The position numbers and the translations under genes were made by a program. From positions 53,060,019-53,124,018 of the forward strand of contig OX352761.1 of NCBI GenBank assembly GCA_947095585.1: a stretch of 64,000 nt of DNA. Direction: 5' to 3'. Source of the DNA: Nephrocerus scutellatus. Taxonomy: Eukaryota; Arthropoda; Insecta; Diptera; Pipunculidae. This document shows positions 47,901 through 57,887 of the stretch, piece by piece (the stretch's first letter is position 1; every line of letters begins with the position of its first letter). Under the pieces are notes generated by a model. That model did not search any database and was not told the DNA's origin. It was given only the letters and a program-made list of their open reading frames with translations.

Positions 47901-48042
47901 GCGTGCGAAACCGATAGGCAGCCGATCGACCTGGAATTCGGCGGTGACTTCGATCATCGCTGAAATTCCTGAATCCCCTTATGGCCACGCCCCTTTTTGT
48001 GGGCTAGAGCATTGAAGGCCAATTGGAGACTTAAACATTACA
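44952..48042 (+). mobile_element. Gypsy2 3' LTR (about 3.09 kb)
   Basis: Starts TGTGATGG 78 bp after the pol stop and ends ATTACA at 48042, followed by atac (48043-48046), the right copy of the 4-bp target duplication. It is closely similar to the 5' LTR but lacks about 0.2 kb near 47640 and has a longer minisatellite. A typical purine-rich priming tract is not evident just before it. Confidence 0.9.
46830..47590 (+). repeat. LTR minisatellite in the 3' LTR
   Basis: Same alternating gcccggtggcc / gcccaatggcaacc half-units as 35615-36370, in different number and order. This shows the array changes by unequal exchange or slippage after insertion. Confidence 0.9.
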
Positions 48043-48046
48043 ATAC

Positions 48047-48411
48047 ATTTGGATGGAATTCATGCAGGCATAAATAAAGTAATTAAAATATTTGAGGAAA
48101 AATACCAGTTTTCAAATTATGCTAGGTTAACACAACAATTTATAAATGAATGAGAAATGTGCAACACATGTAAGTTCGAACATCAGGCTACGAAGAGACC
48201 TTTTAAAGTGACACCACCCATAACGGAAAGACGAGAAAAAATTTTCGTAGATATTTGGGTTTGGGAACAGCAGAGTTATCTAACATGCATTGACCTTTAT
48301 TCGAAGTATGCTATGGTAGAATTTGTATCCTCACGTACCTACGTACCTGGTTAGAATCAAAGAGAGCCTTGTTAAAAGTATTTAATACAATGGGTGTACC
48401 AAAAACAATCA
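48047..48411 (+). pseudogene. Gypsy1 integrase, N-terminal part
   Basis: Gypsy1 resumes right of Gypsy2: HLDGIHAGINKVIKIF and, after an in-frame stop near 48152, CNTCKFEHQATKRPF form the HHCC zinc finger. IFVDIWVW supplies the first catalytic aspartate region and CIDLYSKYAMVEFV follows. A frame change near 48350 leads to LLKVFNTMGVPKT, where the LINE interrupts it at 48412. Confidence 0.82.
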
Positions 48412-48931
48412 TTCTAATTATTGTTTATTTGTATAGCATAAAAACGTTATAATGTGAATGTGAAGTCGCACAATTTACAGAGATATGGTATATATGCCTT
48501 ACTACTGAGAAATTATAAAGGAATCTAAATACATGCTATTAAAGAAAAAGTAATTTGAAGGAAAAAGCTATAGAAAAAACCTCCAATCTAAATAGTGTGC
48601 TTAAATATAATGTTATGTGACACTAATAAATAAGCTTAAGATTATAAGACTAGATTAGAAAAAACAATCAGCAAATAAATAAATAAATATATAAGTAATT
48701 ATATAAATTAAAAAAAAAATAAATAAAAAAATAAAAAAAAAAAAATAAATGAATAATAAGTAAATATAATATAGATAATAAGTTAACAATTAAGAATATA
48801 AATAAGAAAAAACTATAATGAATGAATTATGAACAACAAGTAATATAAATAAATAAATAACGAGAAAGAAAAAAAACTTAACAATCTTAAATAAATAACA
48901 TCAATAAATTTTCATGAGGTGTGATGAACAA
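48412..48931 (-). other. LINE 3' untranslated region, low complexity
   Basis: Dominated by (aaat)n and A-runs on the plus strand (T-rich on the transcript strand), especially 48670-48760. No coding frame. It ends at the inferred insertion point at 48412. Confidence 0.6.
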
Positions 48932-51578
48932 TCAGGTACACAGACTGTTGATGAGTGGATTATCCGACATTTCACAGTTCATATAGAATTTAGTTCTTAG
49001 GGAGCGAATTCTATCTTTTATGAGAGAAACATTTGATTCCTCGTGGAAGGCAACGGTGGAATAATGCCAAGGTAGATTTAACATCATTATAAGCAGCTTG
49101 TTTTGTGCCACTTGAAGTGTTTGGATATGTGTAGCTGCACAGCTACCCCATGCTGGTGATGCGTAAAGGTATAATTCCTGAAAAATTAACTTGCAGAGAA
49201 TAACTTTGTTGTCGTTGCTAAGCAAAGACCTTCAATTAATAAATGGGTACATCATTTTAATTGCTATTTTAGATTTTTTTACTGTTTGCCTAATATGCTC
49301 CTTAAACGTTAATTTGGAATCCTAATGTACACCAAGGTATTTGACACAGTTATTCCAGTTTATGTTTATGCCATTTACTTCGAGCGTTTTCCTGGTTAAA
49401 AAAAAGGGCTTTCTTCTTCTTGAAAAGAAAATAGCTTGGGTTTTACCAGCATTGATTTTTATCTTCCACTTATTGAAATAATCGATGACAGTGTGTATTG
49501 CATTTTGTAAATAAGTTTCAATTGTGAAACCTATCTCATGCGTGCTGAAAATTCCGATATCATCGGCGTAAATGGCATACTCGCAGTGAGGAATGCTTGG
49601 AATAGCAGATGTATAACTGTTGTACAGTAAGGGGCCAAGAACTGATCCCTGAGGAACGCCGGCGGGAATTAGTCTTTCTGAAGAGTAACTTTGAGAGACA
49701 GAAACCTTGAAATGACGGGTTTGAAGAAAACTCATTACTATATTAGTTAAGTATGATGGGAAGTCTAGCATTATCATTTTGTAGAGCAGTCCCTCGTGCC
49801 ACACTGTATCAAAAGCTTTTTCTATGTCAAGAAGGACTAAACCGGTTGATTTTTTTACATGCAAATTTTTCTTAACATGTTTACTAATTCTTAGTATTTG
49901 TTGGCATGTACCGTGGTTTTGTCTGAAGCCGAATTGTTCCATTGGTAGTATATGGTGGTCGTCAACAAATCTCGAAAAAATTTATTTTCAAAAATTTTGC
50001 TTAAGTTACTTAGAAGGCTTATTGGTCTATAGCTTGAAGCCAGTGAGGCTGGTTTTCCAGGTTTGAAAATAGGAATTATTTTCGCTTTTTTCCATACCTC
50101 AGGAAAATATTTAAGCATGCGTTTATTAAAAAAGAAATAAAAGCAAAACCAATTGGAGGTAAATGTTTAATATATATATTTTTTATATTGTCGATTCCAG
50201 ACGATTTTTCAATTTTTATTTCAGATATGATATCCACTATATTATCAACATTTGTAAAATCAGTAACATCGGATGTTGGATTGTTAAGGCGCAAATCAGC
50301 AACAAAACTACTGACTTCTTGTTGAACACTAGTAGTGCCAAGATTCATTCCAATGTTATGATTTCCGATAAATGTGTCAGCTAAGCAATTGGCTTTGTCT
50401 TTGTTGGTTATTATAACATTATTATTTGCTGTTATTAAGGGCAAGAAGTTAGAATGTTTTTTTTTAAGTACTTTGGCAATGTTCCAAAATGGTTTTGCAC
50501 TTTTACTTAAAGTACTTAATTTATTATTCCAATGTGTGTTTTTAACTTTCAAGATTTCAGCCTTAATAATATTATTGAATCTGTTTAACATTAGACGAGA
50601 AAAAGGCTGCCTAAAACGCTGCCAGTTTCTTCTATGCATGTTCCTAATTCTAATTAAATTAATTACATAAAACGGAAGACTTAAACCTATGTTTTTAGGA
50701 ACTCTTTTTGGAACAGAAGAATCGATACTATTCAGCATTTCAGATTCAAAAAATTTTATATTTTCATCGATTTCAGAAATACTATGGATATCGTCAATGT
50801 TGGTTTGCCTATTTATTAGTTTAATACAGATTTCGTGCTTGTATTTTTTCCAATAAGCCTTCCTGTAATCGAATATTTTGTTTTCTATTTGTAAAGGAGC
50901 GTCTAAAATGTTGCAAACTATGGGAAGATGATCAGAACTAAGTTCATTTAAGGCAATAGGCTGGGTAATTTGGTTAGCAATATTGCACAGAAGGAGGTCA
51001 ATAGTGGATGGAAAGCTTCTGGCATCAGTAGGAATATAAGTGGGAGATGGTGAGTGTAGGATAGAGAAAGGATGCCTTGAACTAAAGTTCGATAGAATGT
51101 TACCCCACGAGTTCGCTCTCAAGCAGCCCGAGTCGCGGTGACGGCAATTGAAGTCACCACCAATGATATACTTGTCTCGTATACTAATTAGTTTACGAAT
51201 GTCATTGTTGAAGTAAGTTTTCTTCTCCAAAGTTGACGCTCCTCCAGCAAAATAAACCGAGAAAATTTTTACCTTGATACCATCATTTAGAAAAAGGTCT
51301 ATACCAATGTTTTCTATTAGTAGCGTATTTAAAGAACGTATAAGTTCATGTTTGATTCCTTTTTTAACTACGATGGCAACACCGCCATCTCTTCTATCAG
51401 GTCTATCAACACGATAACAATTATACTTTGAATGAGCGAAACTCACTGAACAATTTAACCAGGTCTCACTTACAAGACAAACATCGATTTCACTTCTACA
51501 CAAAAAATCAAAAAACTCCACACATTTACTACGAATGCTTTTCGCATTCCAACACATAAGCTTGACAGAGACAAACAT
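48932..51578 (-). pseudogene. LINE ORF2: endonuclease and reverse transcriptase, broken
   Basis: ATG at 51578. The endonuclease (residues about 1-230) has LMCWNAKSIRSK, SETWL, IIGGDFNCRHRDSG and LSSDHLPIV, the APE-type catalytic set. A long linker leads to the RT, which begins SSGIDNIKN and continues in shifted frames: KIIPIFKPGKPA and SSYRPISLLSNLSKIFE (50118-49891), then EQFGFRQNHGT, FDTVWHEGLL, AGVPQGSVLGPLLY and the YADD active site (49942-49322). A stop at 49322 precedes the tail ASPAWGSCAATHIQTLQVAQ (49225-48932). Breaks: frameshifts near 50100 and 49960, stop at 49322 and another shift beyond it. Confidence 0.9.
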
Positions 51579-51580
51579 TA

Positions 51581-52711
51581 TTACTTAATATTCTTATACA
51601 AGTACTTAACAGCTAATTGTGCGACAACATTGAATTGTTCAACTTTGTTCTTACATTGCGCTAGATTCGTAATCATTTCCAGCATAAGCGATGTCAGTTC
51701 GTCTTGAGTGAAGAAGTTGTTCTCTGCTGGTGTTGTGTTACAAACGGGTGCGTGAGATAATGGAGTGGACCACGCAGTTTGCATCGGTGTTGCACTTGAT
51801 AGACCAAGCTGTTGGGTAAAACCATTTACTCCAGAACTTTTAGCTGCGATGGCAGGGAAAGCTGTTTGATTTAAAGCAAAGCCGTTCGCAGTTTGTTTTC
51901 CTTGTGCGTTGCGAGAACTTCGCTTGGAGAGATGCTCTTTTATATCAAGGAATCGCTTGCGGCTTGCGCATACACTGTTGGTTGATTTGTGATTTCCTTT
52001 GCAGTTTGCGCATTGGAAAATACCATTCGTTTTGCAATCAGCTGTTTTATGATTGCCTGAGCAGTTGGCACAATAAGTTTTTATGCTACAGTTTTTTTCC
52101 CCATGTCCAAACATCTGACAGTTGTGACATTGGGTGATTTTGTTTTTAATTTTACGTTGAAAATCCCAATTCACTCGCGTACGCATAATTGCTGGAATGT
52201 TTTTCCTTAATTCGGTCATTCGAATTGACCCGCTTTCCAAATATATGACATAAAAAATATCAGTCAAATGATCATGCCGTTTTATGACTTTTTTAGTGTC
52301 TTTGCACTTTAACCCAAGCGAAATCAACTCGGTTTTAAGAATTGTAGGATCAATATCATCCAAGCCAAACAACACTACTTTAAAGGACCGCTCACTTTTT
52401 AGATCGTGTGTGAAAAATTGACACTTTGAGTCTTTTAGCAACGAACAAACTGCACGATGGGAATCAATTGATTCGCAGAAAATTTTAATTCCGATCGAAA
52501 TTTTTTTAATGGAATAGTTTAGAATTTTATGTTCATTTAATAATTTGTGTACAAATTCACTAGTTTTTTGCAAAAGTTTTATGGGCGGAATCACAATTTT
52601 ACTTGCTTGCGTCGCCGGCACAGAGTCGTCGTCAAAATTGCTGTCGTCGTCAGGCAGACATTGTAGAGGACTCCAATAATTCCTGCTAGAAACTTTGGCT
52701 GGAGTAGCCAT
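51581..52711 (-). CDS. LINE ORF1 (Gag-like nucleic-acid-binding protein)
   Basis: 376 codons, intact, ATG at 52711. The middle part (residues about 95-190) resembles the PRE_C2HC-associated region of Jockey/F/Doc ORF1 proteins. Three zinc knuckles follow: CHNCQMFGHGEKNC (C-x2-C-x4-H-x4-C), CANCSGNHKTADC and CANCKGNHKSTNSVC. The C-terminal third is Gln/Thr-rich. Such proteins bind the element RNA and help carry it to the nucleus. Its stop TAA is two bases from the ORF2 ATG (TAATAATG), suggesting coupled termination and reinitiation. Confidence 0.88.
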   Translation of the reverse strand: MATPAKVSSRNYWSPLQCLPDDDSNFDDDSVPATQASKIVIPPIKLLQKTSEFVHKLLNEHKILNYSIKKISIGIKIFCESIDSHRAVCSLLKDSKCQFFTHDLKSERSFKVVLFGLDDIDPTILKTELISLGLKCKDTKKVIKRHDHLTDIFYVIYLESGSIRMTELRKNIPAIMRTRVNWDFQRKIKNKITQCHNCQMFGHGEKNCSIKTYCANCSGNHKTADCKTNGIFQCANCKGNHKSTNSVCASRKRFLDIKEHLSKRSSRNAQGKQTANGFALNQTAFPAIAAKSSGVNGFTQQLGLSSATPMQTAWSTPLSHAPVCNTTPAENNFFTQDELTSLMLEMITNLAQCKNKVEQFNVVAQLAVKYLYKNIK

Positions 52712-52861
52712 AATTGGAAAATTATTTTTCCTGAGTTTATTATGAGGATATATTGAATCCTCTTCAACTACTGATCGGCCACGTTTTGCTATCTTGAATG
52801 TTTTTGTTTGTTTTATTTTTAAGTTTTATTACGAGAAAGTCACACGCAGAAGAAGAAACAC

Positions 52862-52896
52862 ACGTCATGCGTAGTTGAAAAACTGCACGAGACTGA
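52862..52896 (-). promoter_or_regulatory. LINE internal promoter: Inr plus DPE
   Basis: Reading the minus strand, TCAGTC (52896-52891) matches the insect initiator TCAKTY perfectly, with A+1 at 52894. TGACGT at 52867-52862 falls exactly at +28 to +33 and matches the downstream promoter element consensus. The position coincides with the element's 5' end deduced independently from its flanks. Downstream promoters of this kind are known from Drosophila Jockey-type LINEs. Confidence 0.75.
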
Positions 52897-52907
52897 AAAA
52901 TCAATCA

Positions 52908-53724
52908 AAATGGACCAAGATCCATGTTTAATAAACGAACTTATGAAAAAATGGTTAGAAGATTTAAAAATTAATATAGAAAAAACAACGTGGACACCCT
53001 GGCTCAGTGGATAAGAGCATGGACTTCGAGCAGGGGGTTCGTGGTTCGAATCCCAGTAACACCAAAAGTATTTTTCACGGTGTCCCACCTCTCGCGAATG
53101 GTTGACAAACGTTCCGAGAGTAATAACTTGTCACGGAATGCTTCTCAATTCACCGTTCGGATCCGGCATTAAATTGTAGGTCCCCTCCATTTGTGTTCAA
53201 AAATATACATGCTCAACACAAATGGTTGCGAGAAGCAAGGACTTGGACCGCAATGGTCTGTCGCGCCGAATATTATTATTATAGAAATAACAACAGGCAA
53301 GACAGGAATTGGCGACATTGAAAGGCTACATGGTAGTTTTAATGAAAAATTAAGATTTATAAATACAGGATCAGACAAAGCATTAAAATTATTAGCAATT
53401 GAACAAACAATATTCACATATAATCATACCTTAATACATACATCTACTAACAGACGTCCTTTTGAGATATTCTTCCAAAACAAAGAAAACAGTGTTGACC
53501 CACAAATTATTAAAGAAAAAAGAATAAATAATATTAATAAGAACAGAAAAGAACACGAAGTAGATACAAAATATTTGAAAAATAAAAGAAATATTAAATC
53601 AAATAATACGTTTATTAGAATAAAACATCCAATTAAACAAGAGGGAGATCATGTAGTTGTTAGAGTAGATAAACAAGACAGGACTAGGAAAATGTTTAAA
53701 TATGATTTTCGTAGGAAAAAGTAA
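52908..53724 (+). pseudogene. Gypsy1 integrase, C-terminal part, split by a SINE
   Basis: 52908-52989 encodes KMDQDPCLINELMKKW and continues in frame with the part left of the LINE. A SINE (52990-53279) interrupts it. From 53280, ITTGKTGIGDIERLHGSF supplies the region of the catalytic glutamate, followed by RRPFEIFFQNKEN and a C-terminal IKQEGDHVVVRVDKQDRTRK resembling the GPY/F module. The frame then runs to TAA at 53724. Confidence 0.82.
52990..53279 (+). mobile_element. tRNA-derived SINE, copy 2
   Basis: About 290 bp with A-box TGGCTCAGTGG (53000-53010), B-box GGTTCGAATCC (53043-53053), the same body as copy 1 and a TATTATTAT tail. Flanked by 15-bp direct repeats, tatagaaaaaacaac (52975-52989) and tatagaaataacaac (53280-53294), a textbook LINE-mediated target duplication with one mismatch. 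The body contains an 11-bp hairpin, ccatttgtgtt (53187-53197) with aacacaaatgg (53215-53225). Confidence 0.92.
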
Positions 53725-53973
53725 TATAATACCCATAATAATTCTAGGGACCCGGAAAACGAAACCACCCAGACAGCATAGTTTCAGGATAATGCACATG
53801 TTTTTAATATTCTTAACTATCATAACCACATTAAAGAAATTCAACTATCAATAACTTTAGCCAAAATCGGAATATTCAACCCTAGACTATTCGATATTGA
53901 GTCATTTGAACACATCAATACCCTTGAGTTAGAAACGATCAAAATATCCTTATGGCAGAAAAACGAATTACTA
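53725..53973 (+). pseudogene. Gypsy1 env 5' region, degenerate
   Basis: Lies between the integrase stop and repeat E. Short hydrophobic stretches (MFLIFLTIITTL) could be an envelope signal peptide, but stops follow at once and nothing longer than about 25 codons is open. Assigned to env by position only. Confidence 0.4.
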
Positions 53974-54455
53974 ATTAAATTCTCTATATTAACTTCGCGT
54001 GCACGTGGTTGGCTGGCTGGCTGGCTGGTCAGATTTTCTGATCAAATTTTAGCCCACTTCCCATGGCCCGATTTTATTGAAATTTTGCACACATGTATAT
54101 TTCCGGTGACAATACTTTCTATTAAAATTTGAGGCCCCTCGGATCTCGGGTTTGGGGGGCTCCCATACAAATATTTTACAACATTTACCCGATTTTCTTT
54201 AAATTTTGTACACATGTGTGTCTTCAATGGAAAACACTTTTTGTAATTTGTAATTTGGAGTGATCGGCCCATTGGGGACCCCAATATAACTTTTTTTAAA
54301 TATCGCTATATCGCATCAGATCACGGCAAAGTCTGAGCTGTGTGCTTTGTGAGCAGCGCTGTTCGATGCCGCTGCGTCATTTGGTGTCTGTGTGTGTGTA
54401 TCTCCGATTAGAGAATTTACAAGAAAAATTTTAATTTTTATGGGTTGTTTTTTTT
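53974..54455 (+). mobile_element. Dispersed repeat E, short copy in Gypsy1 env
   Basis: Starts aaattctctatattaac and ends gggttgttttttttt, like the 860-bp copy at 26151, but the middle (equivalent to about 26510-26930) is missing. The sequence is also more diverged, including (ggct)n at 54010. Confidence 0.75.
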
Positions 54456-55082
54456 TATATTATCCTTACCTATATATTCCGATCCTAAACTTATATATAA
54501 AATCATTCCTATTCCCAACGAACGATTTGAAGAACTCAATTTTGACAATCTAAACGAAAAAATTATTCTAGAAAACAATGATACTATGATAATTAAAAAT
54601 GGCAAACTATTTCCGATTAACAAAGAATACATTAAAAATGTAAGGAATAATAATAAAGTGAATTGCAATCTCAGAATAAACACTATAGAAGAAGTAGTTC
54701 GATTAAACGAAAATTCCATAATCACCAAAAACATAAAAAAACAAGAATTAATTAATAACTGTGGATTAGTGAAAACAAATGTAATTGGTAATAATTTAAT
54801 TAAAATTGAAAATTGTAAAACCCAATTAAATAACCGAACAATTCAAGCCACTTGGCACAACAAAAACAAAAACAAAAAGATTTTATTTTACCAGAAATCG
54901 ACAAAATTATACATAAAAATATATTAGATAACATTACTTTACAAGAATTACATTTAAACCACAAAAAATTGGTAAAACATACTTCTTACGCAGGAGATAT
55001 TTTTATTATAATATGTATTCTCCTTATTATTATATATACATACCTCAACATTATTAAAACAAATAATCTATACGAATCGTAA
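54456..55082 (+). pseudogene. Gypsy1 envelope remnant (errantivirus type), C-terminal part
   Basis: One frame is open to 54927 (asparagine- and lysine-rich, contains LIYKIIPIPN). A frameshift near 54880 shifts the end to the frame closing at 55082. That end has a hydrophobic span of about 20 residues (IFIIICILLIIIYTYL) followed by a short tail, as expected for a membrane-anchored envelope glycoprotein. Its N-terminal half is missing or decayed and repeat E splits it. It directly precedes the polypurine tract and 3' LTR. The element cannot make an intact envelope protein. Confidence 0.7.
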
Positions 55083-55116
55083 TATTTAATTTAGCCACGA
55101 GGACGTGCCTCAATCT

Positions 55117-55126
55117 AAAGGGGGGG
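55117..55126 (+). promoter_or_regulatory. Gypsy1 polypurine tract
   Basis: aaaggggggg-type purine run immediately before the AGTGAC start of the 3' LTR; the normal plus-strand priming site of LTR retroelements. Confidence 0.8.
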
Positions 55127-55564
55127 AGTGACAAATCCCCAAACATCTAAAAACGTATTCTAATGTCTTTAATCAGCTAACAATGCACAACTTTGTTGAA
55201 TAAAACCCTCGCGTTTGATCACGTAGTCTTACATATTGCAGAATCATTTGTTTATTAAGGTGGCCAGAATCGTAGCTGGACCCATTCGTTCATTTAAATC
55301 TATTTATAACTTAAAAGTCTACACGCGTTCTGTATCCTGGCCTTCGGAGTCCATATGCAATATGCATGATTCTTTGTTAACCGAGGTTTCTCTATAAATT
55401 AGAATTGTAAGACCAGATTAATTTCAGATTAAGTTCAACCAACATTGAATAAAGTTCACTGGTGTAAAAGTTTTGTTTCTTTTTTTATTCTAAGTCTCAT
55501 TCTGGCAAGTTGGCCGGAATTAAAACAAATTTTTTTAAAGTAACTTTAATTAAGTTACATTTTT
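55127..55564 (+). mobile_element. Gypsy1 3' LTR (438 bp, uninterrupted)
   Basis: AGTGAC start, gttacattttt end, followed by actg (55565-55568), the right target duplication that matches 19407-19410. It carries the same sequence pieces as the broken 5' LTR (for example tggccagaatcgtagctgg). It lacks the ~100-bp tatgactctgca region found in triplicate in the 5' LTR. Confidence 0.9.
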
Positions 55565-55568
55565 ACTG

Positions 55569-56327
55569 TGGTGTTGTAACATAATAAGTAATATGGTAAC
55601 CAAGTACACCAGTCGGTATGCTTATCGGATACATAGCTCCTGAGGTATGCTCCGAGAAACTTATGGGAATTTTCTAACGCTCCTATACTTTCATTATGGT
55701 AGGCTGTAGATTGTAATTGTTCTATTTTCAATAATTTGCACATATCCTTAAAAATTTTGTTTATAAGTTCTGTTCCTTAATCAGAGGCTACAGTTTTTGC
55801 AACTCCATATCTAAGGATGAACAATTTTTCTAGACCTTTAGCTACTGTACCAGCTTCCTTATTTCGAATTGGAATAGCCTCCGTGAATTTGGTCAGTTCG
55901 TCTTGTAAAGTAAGTACGTACCTATATCCGTTCACCGATTCGTCTAAAGGACATACTAAGTCCAAATATATTTTGTCGAAACTTGATTCTGCAGTTTATT
56001 CTTCTGACATATTGTACAATGCTTTACATATGTAGCTATGTCGTTCTGCATTCCTGTCCAGAAGTATTTTTGTTTAATCGTTTTTATCATGCGGGATGCG
56101 GTTTATTCCTGCATGTCCACTTGTTGGTAATATATGAAAATCGTTGAGCAATATTTTCTTTTTATGAGGATCGGTAATTTCTATACATTTATTTATTAGG
56201 TGCACCTTTACATTACTTTTCTTAAACATATCTCCTAAAATTTTTGCAACTCGCGAATATTGTATTCTCGACGGCCGTCTTCGAGTTTCTTAATTTCTTA
56301 TTTTGTAATGTATAATTTATTAATTGA
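55569..56327 (-). pseudogene. Gypsy3 integrase, copy 1 (right part of the split element)
   Basis: The minus strand encodes the HHCC region (about 56260-56000, with GHAGIN and a decayed second half), then VCPLDESVNGYRYVLTLQDE and LEKLFILRYGVAKTVASD. A stop replaces the glutamine after SD (55773-55775). QLQSTAYHNESIGALENSHK carries the glutamate region. It ends at NTTV, where Gypsy1 was inserted, and the missing end is at 18915-19410. The sequence resembles 412/mdg1-group integrases. Confidence 0.85.
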
Positions 56328-57887
56328 CTAGCTGATTACCCGGCGTTGCCCAGGTATTTATTCATTCCAATCTTCTATTAGGCAGGGGTAGAAAAAAGAA
56401 TGATATCAATCTATAAGGTAAAATTTTAGTTTTTATTAACAAAACAAACAAATTTAAAATATAAATTATAGCTATAGTATTCAAATTATAAAATAAAATT
56501 AAATAAACATACATAAAATTAATTATAACAAATCTTGGTTGTATACCTACAATGTTTTTAGTTTCACCTTCAAGAGCAGGAATAAATAAATTATTAGGTC
56601 AACCCAACCCAGAGCAAGCAAAATAAAGTTGTCCGTGGGAAAAGCATGGCAATCTCAAATCTATACTCCGCAGTTCTTAATAAACTGTCCGACCGTCGAA
56701 ATGAGTGCTATCCGTGGGATAAAAACTGTTTCACACTGTCCCTTTTCTGTCAAGATAGTCGCTTCAATTATATTCCCCGGCATCTCTTTTACGCACAGTC
56801 TTGCGCCGTTGAAAAGTTTTGGCGAGTTGAGAATCCGTAGTAAAATAATTGGAGATCAAACTGTAAGACGATGTGGTGGCAATCCAGACGAATAAAGTGA
56901 GTTAAGGAACTTAGTTAGATATTTAATTCCTCATCAGTATCTACAACGGTATCGATACACTTATATTCAGTGACTACGCCTATTAACATGGCAAGTATTT
57001 GATTGTTTATTTCGTGGTTGTATCCATTTTGGTAGTAAGAATGGCCCCTTCAAGCAATCGGTTCAAAATGTTATAGTTTTGAGAAACAGCCGGATAAATA
57101 GAATTTATTAGTTCTGCGGCAGATATCAAAAATCGATGTAAATTTAACATATCCATAAAACACGGCTACTAATCTACCTTTTCCAATTTTAAGTAGGGGC
57201 GACAATGTCCTCAATCCCAAATTTGTCGCCAAATGGTCGCCGAGTACCATCTATACACCACTATTATCTCAGCGACCCAGAAAACTATGGGATCGACACT
57301 AATATCGGTTTCCCTCTCTTCTCCGTTATCGATCCCATACCCATAAGGCTGTCTTACCATCTCCATTCAACTCAGCTACCCCAAAAACCATAGAATCGAC
57401 ACTAATATCGGTCACCCCCCCCCACAGTACCGACCCCTTCCCCCTACAGTTGTCTCAACATCACCATTCAACTCAGCGACCACGAAAACCATAAAATTAA
57501 CACTAATATCGGTCACCCCCCCATCAGTTATCGACCCCATCCCCCTAGAGCTGTCTTACCATCACCATTCAACTCAGCGACCACGAAAACCAAAGAATCA
57601 ACTTTAATATCGTTCAGCCACCCCTCTGCGGGAATATAACTCACTCATAGGAGTGTACTACCAGCGCTATTCGTCTTGGCGATACCGAAAACAATGGGTC
57701 CAACACTTAAATCGCCTGCCACGCCTCCCCCAACCAAAAAACGTGCTACCCCCCACCACCTATATTTGATTCCACATAGTAACTAATATGTATACCAAGT
57801 TGGGTTGAAATTGGTCAAGGCGTTCCAGAGCTAGATAGGCACAAACAAATATACAAACAAATAAATTCTCTATTTTATATATATAGA
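56328..57887 (-). mobile_element. Helitron C (complete, 1.56 kb)
   Basis: Starts TCTATATATATAAAATAGAG at 57887 and ends CTAG at 56328 on the minus strand, with the GC hairpin just inside the 3' end. The host bases on the element strand are A before TC and T after CTAG, the expected A/T target. About 3-4 satellite monomers lie at 57268-57615. A reading frame also present in copies A and D (56629-56895, plus strand) has no recognised function. Confidence 0.92.
57268..57615 (+). repeat. Satellite array inside Helitron C (3-4 monomers)
   Basis: Same ~100-bp C-rich monomer as in the higher-order array. Three monomers fewer than Helitron D, which accounts for the 296-bp length difference between the two duplicated blocks. 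Confidence 0.9.

Larger units (their letters stand above)
48412..52895 (-). mobile_element. Full-length Jockey-clade LINE (4.48 kb)
   Basis: Bounded by near-identical 11-12 bp flanks, aaaaacaatca (48401-48411) and aaaaatcaatca (52896-52907), interpreted as a target duplication. Removing one copy restores a continuous Gypsy1 integrase frame. The 5' end carries an Inr/DPE promoter. ORF1 and ORF2 follow, then a ~0.5-kb A/T-rich 3' UTR (48412-48931). ORF2 has frameshifts and a stop, so the copy is inactive although structurally complete. Confidence 0.88.

Noticed and set aside
52990..53062. A tRNA gene at 52990-53062 (and on the minus strand at 23662-23732)
   Set aside because: A- and B-boxes are present, but both are followed by the same ~200-bp non-tRNA body and a simple tail, and one has flanking target duplications. 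These are SINE heads, not functional tRNA genes.
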